Source of the DNA: Leptospira ellisii
Lineage (GTDB): Bacteria; Spirochaetota; Leptospiria; Leptospirales; Leptospiraceae
Assembly (NCBI RefSeq): GCF_002811955.1
Contig: NZ_NPEF01000020.1
Location: 1 to 27,981 of the forward strand
DNA length: 27,981 bases
Reading direction: 5' to 3'
In this document: positions 13,001 through 27,981 of the stretch, in pieces
Layout: each line of letters opens with the position of its first letter
Numbering within the stretch: the stretch's first letter is position 1
Notes under the pieces: model-generated
The model's database searches: none
Told to the model about the DNA's origin: nothing
Seen by the model: the letters and a program-made list of their open reading frames with translations, nothing else
Position numbers and translations under genes: made by a program

Positions 13001-14731
13001 TCACTCCAACCCCGCGAAAAGTTCCTGACGAAGCGCTTCGACTCTCGCAACCAGATCCTCGAAATCGGAGAAGACGAAAGATTCCTCCTGATCCGACTTG
13101 CGGTTATAAAGGGAAATCTCCCCGCTTTCGAAGAATTTTTTTCCCACCGTGATTCTGATCGGAAAACCCACGAGTTCGGAATCCTTCAGCTTAAAACCGG
13201 GGCCGAGATCGCGGTCGTCCCAGAATATCTCTATACCTTCATTCTTTAGAACATTATAAAATTCGTCAGCTTTCGCGTATTGTTCCTCGCCTTTTGTGAT
13301 GCTAACCAGGGTCACCTCGAACGGAGCGATGCTGATCGGCCAAAAAATCCCCTTATCGTCGTTACGCTGTTCGATGACTGTAGCCATGGTTCGATTGACT
13401 CCGATCCCGTAACAACCCATAGTCAGCGTTCTGGATTTGCCGTTCTGATCCAGAACCGAAATTCCGAAGGCCTTGGTGTATTTTTCGCCGAGTTTGAAGA
13501 TATGCCCCACTTCGATTCCCTTTTCCGCCTTCAACGCGGAATTACAATTCGGGCAGAAATCCCCTTCTCTCGCCAGGGCCAAATCGGCGAATTCCGGAAG
13601 ACCGGAAATTTCCTTTTCCAAAATGAAACCTTGGATGTGAAGATCCTGTTTTCCGGCGCCCGCCACATAGGGGATATCCTTCTGCAGGGAACGATCGAAC
13701 AGAACCTTAATCTTATCGTTGGGCGCAATCGGAGCGACGAATCCCGGAACGAGTCCGAGTTCCTTCATTTCGGAATCCGTCATCGGTTCCGAGTCCGCGA
13801 TCTTCAGAAGCGAATGGAGCTTATGAACGTTGAGTTCCAAATCCCCACGTAGAAACACGAGGACGTTTTTTTTCTCCGAACGCAACGCGACCGCCTTGAT
13901 CGTTTCCTTCGCGGAAATCCCCAAAAGTGCGCACACTTCTTCGATCGTTTTTTTACCGGGGGTGGAAATCTCCTTACGTTCGGGCAAGGAGGAAGGTACC
14001 TTTTCCGCGGCTAAAATCGAAGGCGTCTTTTCGCTGTTGGAACTGTATCCGCAAGAATTACATAAAAGTAATGTTTCCTCTCCGATCGGAGAGACGACCA
14101 TAAATTCCTCGGAGGCCGAACCGCCCATACTTCCCGAGTCCGCCTGAACCGGAATCGTTTTGAGGCCGCAACGGTCGAAAATTCTCCGGTAGGCCGCACG
14201 CATCGATTGATACGACTCGTCGAGGGACGTTTCGTCCAAGTTGAAAGAATATGCATCTTTCATAATAAACTCTCTGGAGCGAATGACTCCGAAACGCGGC
14301 CGAATTTCGTCCCGGAATTTGGTGTGAATCTGATAAACGTTGACCGGGAGATCCTTATAAGACTTCAATATCGGCTTAATCAGATAACTGAAGGATTCCT
14401 CGTGTGTGGGACCGAGCGCGTAGGAAAGATCGTGTCTGTCTTTGACGCGGAACATCTCCTTTCCCATCGCAGTCCATCGACCGCTTTGCTCCCAAAAATC
14501 GGAAGGAGTCAGGATCGGAAGCTCGCATTCCAGCGCACCGGTCGCGTCCATTTCCTCGCGTACGATACGTTCTATTTTTTTAAGAATTCTGAGTCCCATC
14601 GGCAGGAAAAAATAAAGACCGGCGGAGGACTTACGGACTAAACCGGCTCGGATCATCAATCGATGGGACGCGACTACCGCGTCCGCGGGATTTTCTTTTT
14701 CTGTGGGAAGGATATATTTCGATGCTTTCAT
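13001..14731 (-). CDS. proS: Prolyl-tRNA synthetase (bacterial type)
   Basis: This class II synthetase charges tRNA-Pro. The 576 residues carry the class II core with motif 2-like FRDEIRPRFGVIRSREFIMKDAYSF (about 137-161) and motif 3 around TMGCYGIGVNRTMATVIEQ (about 432-450). A YbaK-like editing insert lies between (about 250-390; VFLRGDLELNVHKL and KDIPYVAGAGKQDLHIQGF), which clears mischarged alanine in the bacterial type. The C-terminal anticodon-binding domain includes YNVLKNEGIEIFWDDRDLGPGFKLKDSELVGFP. CNSCGYSSNSEK (about 232-243) and CPNCNSAL carry cysteine pairs that could bind zinc. It lies 5 nt after rseP and 3 nt before trpB. Confidence 0.97.
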   Translation of the reverse strand: MKASKYILPTEKENPADAVVASHRLMIRAGLVRKSSAGLYFFLPMGLRILKKIERIVREEMDATGALECELPILTPSDFWEQSGRWTAMGKEMFRVKDRHDLSYALGPTHEESFSYLIKPILKSYKDLPVNVYQIHTKFRDEIRPRFGVIRSREFIMKDAYSFNLDETSLDESYQSMRAAYRRIFDRCGLKTIPVQADSGSMGGSASEEFMVVSPIGEETLLLCNSCGYSSNSEKTPSILAAEKVPSSLPERKEISTPGKKTIEEVCALLGISAKETIKAVALRSEKKNVLVFLRGDLELNVHKLHSLLKIADSEPMTDSEMKELGLVPGFVAPIAPNDKIKVLFDRSLQKDIPYVAGAGKQDLHIQGFILEKEISGLPEFADLALAREGDFCPNCNSALKAEKGIEVGHIFKLGEKYTKAFGISVLDQNGKSRTLTMGCYGIGVNRTMATVIEQRNDDKGIFWPISIAPFEVTLVSITKGEEQYAKADEFYNVLKNEGIEIFWDDRDLGPGFKLKDSELVGFPIRITVGKKFFESGEISLYNRKSDQEESFVFSDFEDLVARVEALRQELFAGLE

Positions 14732-14736
14732 GCGTT

Positions 14737-16457
<1,721 letters not shown>

Positions 16458-16464
<7 letters not shown>

Positions 16465-17627
16465 GCGGATACTGCCTTCCTTACTTTCAGATTTCGGACG
16501 GTTTCGCGGGCGATCCGATCCGCCTCCTCGTACCCTTCCAGGGACGTAGGACGTTCGATCGGAATTTCGTCTAACGCGGCCGAGATATAATCCGGAATTT
16601 CAACGAAACGGATCCGGTCCTTTAAAAACAATTCCACGGCCGCCTCGTTCGCGGCGTTAAAGATACAGGGAGCCGTGCCCCCGGCCCTTCCCGCTTCGAA
16701 CGCAAGTTTTAATCCGGGAAAACGTGCGGGATCCGGTTCCCTAAACTCCAGTTTGCCCCAATCCTTTGCGGAATGAGACCGAAGAACTTTCGGGACCGGT
16801 TCCGGATAAAAAAGGGAATGTGCGATCGGAAAAATCATATCGGGATAGGAGGCGTATACGAACGAGGCTCCGTCCTTCAATTCCACGATCCCGTGGGCGA
16901 TACTCTGCGGGTGAATGACGACCCCTATCTTTTCGTAGGGAACTCCGAACAAAAAGTGCGCTTCGATCACTTCCAGCCCCTTGTTGATCATTCCGTTGGA
17001 ATCCACCGTGATTTTGGGTCCCATGTTCCAAGTCGGATGATGAAGCGCCTGTTCCTTGGTCACCGAAGCGAGTTGTTCCGCGGAAAAATCCCGGAACGAT
17101 CCGCCCGAAGCGGTTAGGATAATCTTTTCCAGCGCGTTTTTGTTCACCGATTCTAAAAGTTGAAAGAGGGCGTTGTGTTCCGAATCAACGGGAACAACGA
17201 TCGTCTTATGTTTTTCGATCAGCGAATTGATGAAAGGACCCGATGTGACTAACGTTTCCTTGTTCGCGATTCCCAACCGTTTTCCCGCCTCGATCGCCGC
17301 GATCGTAGGACGTAAACCCACCGCACCCACCACCGCGGTGATTACGATTTGCACTTCCGGTTCGCGTACGATTTCGGAAAGAGCGGATTCCCCGTAAAGG
17401 ATTTGTGTTTTGCCGATTTTGTTTCCGAGAACGGTTTTGTCTGCGTTCTCGCCGCTCACGCAGATGAACTCGGGGGAGAATTCTTTTTGAATCGCAAGCG
17501 CCTTATCGACGTTGGAATGGACGCTGCAGGAATGAAGTTTGAATTCCTCCGGGAACGCGCGCAGAACCTTCAGAGTCGATTCCCCCACGGAACCGGAAGC
17601 GCCCAGAAGACAAACGGAAGTCGCCAT
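16458..17627 (-). CDS. dxr: 1-deoxy-D-xylulose-5-phosphate reductoisomerase
   Basis: The enzyme rearranges and reduces DXP to MEP with NADPH, the second step of the MEP pathway. The 389 residues have normal family length. Motifs are the NADPH loop GASGSVG (9-15), [12 protein letters not shown] (about 115-126), [12 protein letters not shown] with the metal-binding Asp and Glu (about 147-158), [38 protein letters not shown] (about 192-219) and [10 protein letters not shown]. The family usually has SEHSA where this protein has SEHNA. It starts 5 nt after the cdsA stop and overlaps rseP. Confidence 0.97.
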
Positions 17628-17632
17628 ACCGG

Positions 17633-19265
<1,633 letters not shown>

Positions 19266-19266
19266 G

Positions 19267-20557
<1,291 letters not shown>

Positions 20558-20560
20558 AAC

Positions 20561-21157
<597 letters not shown>

Positions 21158-21170
21158 TGCAAAAAATCCC

Positions 21171-22301
<1,131 letters not shown>

Positions 22302-22323
22302 TTTTTACGGGTGAAAGCGTGGG

Positions 22324-22701
22324 TCAATCTTTATTGGGCTGGATCATCTCACAGTTCCCGTCAAAGATCACCCCGTCTGCGATTTGTAATTTGGAAGTTT
22401 TGATATTGCCGTTGACCTTACCGGTCGCCAGCATTTCCAACTTTTGTGTGGCGATCACGTTTCCGGTGATCTCCCCTCCTACGATCACGGTTCCGGCCTT
22501 GATGTTCGCTCGGACCTTGGCCCCCTCGCTTACGAGAAGAAACCCTTCGGACTCGATCTCACCTTGGAATTCCCCCGAAATTTCAAGAGGTTTTTGAAAG
22601 TTGAGAATTCCCGAAAAGGAGGTTTCTTTTCCGAGAACCGTGGAAATGGCTCCGTATTCCGTAATAGGACGGGAGGATTTGGTTGCTGGTTTTTTGGACA
22701 T
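22324..22701 (-). CDS. Bactofilin (polymer-forming cytoskeletal protein)
   Basis: Bactofilins self-assemble into filaments that mark sites of cell-wall growth or curvature. The 125 residues form the family's right-handed beta-helix, with short repeating strands: SFSGILNFQKPLEISGEFQGEIESEGFLLVSEGAKVRANIKAGTVIVGGEITGNVIATQKLEMLATGKVNGNIKTSKLQIADGVIFDG is the core, given here by parts at about 28-115. Flanking tails are short and polar. There is no membrane segment. The gene lies in the long minus-strand run next to lipid-carrier and precursor genes, which would fit a link to wall growth, though that is inference. Confidence 0.9.
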   Translation of the reverse strand: MSKKPATKSSRPITEYGAISTVLGKETSFSGILNFQKPLEISGEFQGEIESEGFLLVSEGAKVRANIKAGTVIVGGEITGNVIATQKLEMLATGKVNGNIKTSKLQIADGVIFDGNCEMIQPNKD

Positions 22702-22708
22702 GATTCTC

Positions 22709-23310
<602 letters not shown>

Positions 23311-23314
<4 letters not shown>

Positions 23315-24369
23315 TCCTCTTCCAAAAGCTCCGGATTGGAATCGGGCTCGATCGTATTCTCCTCGTCTCCCGCGTCGGTTTTGTCGTCCGAACCGGAGGA
23401 ATGCGGATCCGTTTTGACCTTGTAAAGAATCGAAATCCGATCCGGGAACACGCCCAAAACCTCGACGGCCTTTAGCGAGCCGGCCTTGTTCAAACGGATT
23501 TTGGCGAACGCAGGTTTGTTGTCCGGAAGGATCTTTTTTGTCTTAGGATCGTATTTATGCGAACAGACGACGCTCGCCGAAAGCCCCTTGATCACTTGAA
23601 TGCTTTTGAGAGGGGTTTTGGATTGCAGCTTCACCGAAACCTCGGGCTCGGAGAATTCCGCCTCCAGATTTTTATCCAAAGTTTGGCATTTGATCGGAAT
23701 CCCGAGCAGAAGCGTCTCTCCCGCGTTAGACGCGCTTGCAAAGATGTTTACGCGGACCGTGACTTCCTTGACGTTGTCTCGGACTTTGACCCCCGCGGGA
23801 AAATCGGGAAGTTTGTGTTTGAACGTGAAGGATTCGGTTTTGTCCTTAAGGGAAATCGGAGGAATAGCGATTCTCCCGAGACCTTCCAAAATTCCCGGAG
23901 AACCGCTGACGTGAACGACGCTCGGAGAAACGAAATGATTGGTTTTGACGTAATTCTGCGGAAGATCTCCTACGAACTTGACTTCTATCGGAAGGATCTT
24001 ACCGGAAGTGGATTCCACGTTCACCTTGATCTTGTCCTTGAGACGGGTGATCCTGAGACCCGCGGGTGCACCGGAAATCCGATAGACCGAAACCAGATTT
24101 TCGCCCGGCTTTAATTCGGAGGAGTTGATATGCGCCTTCATAAACTGGGAATAGTAGTTCACGTATTCGCGGACGCCTTCCACCTTCACCGGCACGGTTT
24201 TATCCGAGGTTTTGGATACGGTCAAGGAACCGCCTAACTTGGGATATTCGATCGGGATATGGATCTCTTTGACGAGTATTTTAGAATTTTGTAAATTAAC
24301 GTAGAAGACAACGGCGAGGATCAAAGATCCCAGCTTCGCCTGCCAGTTGTTGAAAAGGCCCCGGAACAT
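23311..24369 (-). CDS. YbbR/CdaR-type regulator of c-di-AMP synthase
   Basis: One membrane segment lies at the N-terminus (WQAKLGSLILAVVFYVNLQ, about 9-27). After it come three or four YbbR-type beta-rich repeats outside the membrane, visible through recurring patterns such as VPVKVEG, LPIEVKFVG and IPIKCQT. The last 30 residues are acidic and disordered. In Gram-positive bacteria CdaR binds and controls CdaA. Here the gene starts in a TGATG overlap with cdaA, which fits that role. At 352 residues it is in the family range. I call it CdaR-like from layout and neighbour. Confidence 0.88.
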
Positions 24370-25187
24370 CAGCGGTCCGCCTTCTCGTCCACGAGTGAAT
24401 TGTGTTTATCGGGACCGTCCTTTTTCTGCAGGATCGTATTTACGAAGTTTTTGAGCTCGATGGGTTTGACCGGATGTGTCATTTCCCCGTCGTAACAGAC
24501 CGAAATTTCTCCGGTTTCCTCGGAGGTGACGATCACGATACAATCCGATTCCTCCGAAATTCCGAGGGCCGCTCTGTGTCTCGCGCCCATTCTCGCGTCG
24601 TCCAAATTCTGCGCCATAGGCAAAAAGGCGCCCGCACAGGCGATCCTGTTTTGTTCGATGATCACCGCTCCGTCGTGAAGCGCCGAATTCTTCTTAAAGA
24701 CGGTGAGCAAAAGACTCGTGGAGATGATCGCGTCGAGTTGAACGGATTGATCTATGATATCCTTCAGACTGTTTTCCCGCACGATCGCGATCAGGGAACC
24801 GGTTTTGTTTTTGGCCATAATCTTTACGGCTTCCGTGATTTCCTCCAGATCGGTCATCTGTTTTAAAAGAAAGGGCTGGAAGATCTTCATCCTGGAAAGA
24901 TCCGCCGTGATCTTACGGAGTTCCGGCTGCAGAAGAACGATGATGGCGAATACGAGAGCGGGACGTATGTTTTCGATGATCCAATCCAAAAGTTCCAGTT
25001 CGAACGTGCTCGCGAAAATTCCCAAAAACCAGATGACCGCGACTCCGAGTAGAAGTTGGATTCCTCTGGTTCTGCGGATCGTGGTGTAGAATTGATAGAT
25101 GAGAAAACTGACGATGAGAACGTCTATGACGATGACGAACGGATTTTTACCGAGAGGAAACAGGGATATGTTCTTAAAGAAAAACAA
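24369..25187 (-). CDS. cdaA: Membrane diadenylate cyclase (c-di-AMP synthase)
   Basis: CdaA joins two ATP into c-di-AMP, a second messenger for potassium/osmotic and wall control. The 272 residues have three N-terminal membrane segments (about 15-36, 42-61, 66-87) and a DAC domain. The catalytic DGA is at 172-174 (HDGAVII) and the ATP-binding RHR at 203-205 ([10 protein letters not shown]), followed by [13 protein letters not shown]. It is the first gene of a cdaA-cdaR pair placed after dapB with a 16-nt gap. In many firmicutes cdaA neighbours glmM; here the neighbours are dapAB and acpS. Confidence 0.95.
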   Translation of the reverse strand: MFFFKNISLFPLGKNPFVIVIDVLIVSFLIYQFYTTIRRTRGIQLLLGVAVIWFLGIFASTFELELLDWIIENIRPALVFAIIVLLQPELRKITADLSRMKIFQPFLLKQMTDLEEITEAVKIMAKNKTGSLIAIVRENSLKDIIDQSVQLDAIISTSLLLTVFKKNSALHDGAVIIEQNRIACAGAFLPMAQNLDDARMGARHRAALGISEESDCIVIVTSEETGEISVCYDGEMTHPVKPIELKNFVNTILQKKDGPDKHNSLVDEKADR

Positions 25188-25203
25188 AACGCGATCCTCC
25201 GAG

Positions 25204-26037
25204 TCACAAACCTAAAACCGCGAACATATCATACAGACCCGGTTTGTGTCCCGCCAAAAATTCGGCCGCGTGCACCGCTCCGACCGCGAAGGTTTTACGG
25301 TCTTGAGCCTTATGCGTGATTTCGATCCTTTCTTCGGGGGTGAAAAAATAAACCGTATGATCCCCGATCACTTCTCCGGCGCGAAGCGTATGAATTCCGA
25401 TTTCCTTGGGATCCCTTTCCTTTAAGATCCCGTGTCTTCCATGGACCACGTTTTTTTCGTTTCTACCCAAGGTTTCCAAAAGGATGTTCTTCAGTTTTTC
25501 CGCGGTTCCGGAAGGGGCGTCCTTTTTATGACGATGGTGGACGTCCTGGATTTCTATGTCGGAGATTTCTCCCATGACCTTGGCTGCGATTTCGGTCAAC
25601 TTGAACAGCAGATTCACTCCGATCGACATGTTCGGGGAATATACGATCCCGATTTCCTTCGCTGCGATCCGTAGGGATTCCTTCTGAATTTCGGTCAGCC
25701 CCGTGGTTCCTACGACGACCGGTTTTTTATGCGTTAGACACGCTTGAACGGTCGTTTCCAAATTCTGATGCGTGCTGAAATCGATGACACAATCCGCTCC
25801 GGCTACCGCGGCTTCTATGTCCGAGGAAAAGTTCACTCCGTTCTGTTTGACCCCCGAGTGGAGTCCGGAATCCATTCCCAAAAAAACGGAACCACCGCTG
25901 ACCACCGAAGCGGAAAGCGCCGATTTGGACGAAGTGGAAAGAACGGCGATGATGGCTCGCCCCATTCTGCCCGAACCGCCGATGAGAGCGATTTCTATCG
26001 GCCGGGTCGCGGCTCCGTCGGATATTTGCGAATTCAT
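25204..26037 (-). CDS. dapB: 4-hydroxy-tetrahydrodipicolinate reductase
   Basis: DapB reduces HTPA to tetrahydrodipicolinate in lysine and diaminopimelate synthesis. The 277 residues show the nucleotide loop [16 protein letters not shown] (about 15-30), [12 protein letters not shown] (about 84-95), VVGTTGL (about 111-117), [14 protein letters not shown], the signature [17 protein letters not shown] (about 165-181) and [16 protein letters not shown]. It starts 4 nt after the dapA stop, so both steps come from one transcript. In Leptospira meso-DAP or a related diamino acid would be used in peptidoglycan. Confidence 0.96.
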   Translation of the reverse strand: MNSQISDGAATRPIEIALIGGSGRMGRAIIAVLSTSSKSALSASVVSGGSVFLGMDSGLHSGVKQNGVNFSSDIEAAVAGADCVIDFSTHQNLETTVQACLTHKKPVVVGTTGLTEIQKESLRIAAKEIGIVYSPNMSIGVNLLFKLTEIAAKVMGEISDIEIQDVHHRHKKDAPSGTAEKLKNILLETLGRNEKNVVHGRHGILKERDPKEIGIHTLRAGEVIGDHTVYFFTPEERIEITHKAQDRKTFAVGAVHAAEFLAGHKPGLYDMFAVLGL

Positions 26038-26041
26038 TTTC

Positions 26042-26926
26042 TTATTCGTATCCTTTTTGCCGAAGGGAATCGAGAACCGTTCTGAATTTCTCGCTCGTCG
26101 GATTTTGGGAAAGTCGGGTCAAAGGAAGACGGATCTCCTGGCCGCAGTGACCGAACCAGTGCATCGCGGCCTTGATCGGAATCGGATTCGTCTCCATAAA
26201 CGCGAGCGCAAAGACGTCTATAAAATCGTAATGGATCTTTCTGGCCTCGGACGTTTTTCCTTCCTGAAAGGACCGAACGAGCCGGACCATCGTCTTCGGA
26301 AATAAATTGGAGATCACCGAAACCACCCCGACTCCTCCGATCGCAAGAAGAGGAAGCGTAAGATTGTCGTCCCCCGAAAGAACGGTCATTTTATCCCCCA
26401 CGAGGGAAATCAACTTCGCCATTTGCCCGAGATCACCCGTCGCTTCCTTCATCGAACGGATTTGTTGGACCTCGCTGAGCCGCAGTACGGTTTCCGGCAG
26501 AAGATTCACCGAGGTTCTTCCGGGAATATTGTAGAGCATAACGGGTACGGAAGACCGTTCCGCGATCGCTTTGAAGTGTTGAAAGAGACCCTCCTGGGTG
26601 GGTTTGTTGTAATACGGATTTACGGAAAGGATTCCGTTTACTCCGTCCTTACAAGCCGCCTCGGTAAGTTCGATCGCTTCTTTGGTGGAATTGGAACCGG
26701 TACCCGCCACGACCTGAATTTTTCCCTGCACAGCCCGAACCGTTTCCCGGATCAGCTCCGCGTGTTCGGAATGCGAAAGGGTGGGAGATTCTCCCGTCGT
26801 TCCGCAAGGAACAACTCCGTCGACTCCGGCCTTGATTTGTTTTTCCAGAAGTTTGAAATAGCTGTCGTAATCGATTGAATCGTTTTTAAAAGGAGTGATG
26901 ATCGCCGTGTAAACGCCCTGGAACAT
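26042..26926 (-). CDS. dapA: 4-hydroxy-tetrahydrodipicolinate synthase
   Basis: DapA condenses pyruvate with aspartate semialdehyde through a Schiff base. From the ATG at 26926 the protein has 294 residues, the family norm; an upstream TTG at 26965 would add 13 non-conserved residues and is less likely. Visible are [12 protein letters not shown] (5-16), the CGTTGES loop (41-47), Tyr132 and Arg137 in [12 protein letters not shown] and the Schiff-base Lys160 in [14 protein letters not shown] stretch lies about 10 nt ahead of the ATG. It is the first gene of the 19-gene minus-strand run, and its promoter should lie in the 94 nt before the divergent gene at 27021, though I see no clear -35/-10 pair. 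Confidence 0.96.
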   Translation of the reverse strand: MFQGVYTAIITPFKNDSIDYDSYFKLLEKQIKAGVDGVVPCGTTGESPTLSHSEHAELIRETVRAVQGKIQVVAGTGSNSTKEAIELTEAACKDGVNGILSVNPYYNKPTQEGLFQHFKAIAERSSVPVMLYNIPGRTSVNLLPETVLRLSEVQQIRSMKEATGDLGQMAKLISLVGDKMTVLSGDDNLTLPLLAIGGVGVVSVISNLFPKTMVRLVRSFQEGKTSEARKIHYDFIDVFALAFMETNPIPIKAAMHWFGHCGQEIRLPLTRLSQNPTSEKFRTVLDSLRQKGYE

Positions 26927-26955
26927 AAGGTTAGGTTCCCGGGTTCGGTCTGATT

Positions 26956-27020
26956 TGGCAATCAAAAACGTTCCGATTTCTGATTGCAGGGAGACCTCTT
27001 CCTTCTAGGCTGGATTGCCA
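26956..27020. repeat. Inverted repeat in the dapA / transferase intergenic space
   Basis: TGGCAATC (26956-26963) and GATTGCCA (27013-27020) are exact reverse complements 49 nt apart, and a further GATTGC lies at 26982-26987. The right arm touches the GTG start of the rightward gene. They may be operator half-sites for the divergent pair, or chance. Confidence 0.4.
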
Positions 27021-27981
27021 GTGAGACAGATTTCTTATTTCTGGAATCCCGGGCTTTTATCACTTTTGGTATTCTCGTTCACCGCGCTTTTTTCCTGGAT
27101 TTATCTGAAATCCAAAACGTTGGGAATCGCGGACGTCTCCAACGAAAGAAGCATGCACGTGGGAAGCGTAAAAAAATCCGGAGGGATCTGGATTCTTTTG
27201 TCGGTTCTGTTATGCGCCTTGGTCTGGTATGGAACGATCGAAATTCCGGAACGGAAAGTCCTGCTGTTTTTCGCGGGATTGTTTTTCTTTTTTGTGATCG
27301 GGCTCGCCGACGACCTGATCTCTTTGGGCGCAGGAATCCGTCTCGTTTTGGAAATCGCGTTTTTGATTTTGTTTTTCGGATTGGAACCGGTTCGATTTAC
27401 GTTTTTGGGAATTTCCACCGAACCCTGGATCGGAGTTTCCACTACGTTATTGATCGTCTATGTGCTGTTCGTCGTAAACGTCTGCAACTTTATGGACGGG
27501 TTGGACGCGTATCTGTCCTCCCATTTTTTATTGGCGGTTTTCGTGTTTCCGTTTTTATTCCGCTCCGGATTGCCTCCGTTTTATCTTTGGATCGGAGCGG
27601 GAGTGCTCGGATTTTTGATCTATAACTTCCCTAAGGCGAAACTTTTTTTGGGGGATTCGGGTTCCTTGCCCCTCGGCTATACGATCGCAGTATTGCCTCT
27701 GTTGTTTATCGAGGAAAAAAATTGGATTTCGTTCGAAATCACCTCCTCTTTTTTTTTACTGCCCGTGTTTTTTGTGGACGGGGTCGTCACCATTCTGCTT
27801 CGAATTTCCAATCGGGAGAATATTCTCCAAGCACACAGAAAACATCTCTACCAACGGATCGCGGTGCGAACGGAACACAAGGGACTGGTCGCCTTCTTAT
27901 TTACGCTCAGGAATTTACCGCGGAGGCGCTCGAACGAATCAACGTTCCCAATATCCGGAATTAAAAGCCGGTTTCGGAGGC
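27021..27981 (+). CDS. WecA/WbpL-like polyprenyl-phosphate sugar-1-phosphate transferase, runs off the edge
   Basis: The frame starting with GTG at 27021 encodes at least 320 residues of a polytopic membrane protein that loads a sugar phosphate onto undecaprenyl phosphate, starting O-antigen or other glycan chains. MraY/WecA family motifs are [17 protein letters not shown] (about 43-59), GLADDL (about 94-99), [12 protein letters not shown] (about 153-164) and [11 protein letters not shown] (about 212-222). The cytoplasmic AHRKHLYQR (about 272-280) has the H-R-x-H form typical of WbpL-type enzymes. The 14 or so residues after it still fit the family ([14 protein letters not shown]), but the last 22 or so turn polar where a membrane segment would be expected. 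A TTG at 27015 is another possible start; a TAG at 27006 closes the frame upstream. Confidence 0.85.
   Translation, partial: MRQISYFWNPGLLSLLVFSFTALFSWIYLKSKTLGIADVSNERSMHVGSVKKSGGIWILLSVLLCALVWYGTIEIPERKVLLFFAGLFFFFVIGLADDLISLGAGIRLVLEIAFLILFFGLEPVRFTFLGISTEPWIGVSTTLLIVYVLFVVNVCNFMDGLDAYLSSHFLLAVFVFPFLFRSGLPPFYLWIGAGVLGFLIYNFPKAKLFLGDSGSLPLGYTIAVLPLLFIEEKNWISFEITSSFFLLPVFFVDGVVTILLRISNRENILQAHRKHLYQRIAVRTEHKGLVAFLFTLRNLPRRRSNESTFPISGIKSRFRR

Noticed and set aside
26984..27625. A 213-codon plus-strand frame with an ATG-like start beside dapA
   Set aside because: The frame from 27021 holds all the MraY/WecA motifs, so this one is its shadow.

Overview
The window looks like chromosomal DNA of a Leptospira (Spirochaetes). 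The evidence is a DUF1564-type protein (a family I know only from Leptospira), a permissive spirochaetal lipobox (LSTLFSC), a CHASE2-cyclase with Leptospira-like architecture, and a housekeeping gene order and codon style typical of the genus. GC looks close to 50% by eye, high for the genus. I cannot name the species. No rRNA, tRNA, CRISPR array, insertion sequence or prophage gene was seen.

Left part (1-6060). A NamZ-like (DUF1343) gene runs leftward but is cut short inside a 59-bp perfect inverted repeat shared by the window edge (1-59) and the gene's own upstream region (816-874). This looks like a fold-back junction, artefact or real. Then come a large protein with a degenerate cyclic-nucleotide-binding-like N-terminus (918-3443), a 290-bp intergenic space with three hairpins sharing one loop core, an unrecognised protein (3734-4420, minus), a lipoprotein plus DUF1285-like pair (4588-5570, plus) and a small TPR protein.

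Middle (6095-10965). On the minus strand lie dxs (first step of the MEP isoprenoid pathway) and, upstream of it, a CHASE2 membrane adenylate/guanylate cyclase with a good promoter. A DUF1564 gene with a doubtful C-terminus faces them.

Right part (11001-26926). Nineteen minus-strand genes are packed with no gap above 22 nt and many start/stop overlaps. In transcription order they are dapA, dapB, cdaA, cdaR-like, acpS, a 73-aa TPR protein, bactofilin, DUF4321, rpsB, tsf, pyrH, frr, uppS, cdsA, dxr, rseP, proS, trpB, trpA. The run joins lysine/peptidoglycan precursor synthesis, c-di-AMP signalling, lipid and isoprenoid synthesis, translation, membrane proteolysis and the last step of tryptophan synthesis. 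Divergent from dapA is a WecA/WbpL-like polyprenyl-phosphate sugar-phosphate transferase that runs off the right edge.

The most unusual points are the fold-back at the left edge, the covarying hairpin family, the very long compact gene run, a stand-alone gene that looks like the C-terminal tail of class III adenylate cyclases, and CdsA with a changed signature.
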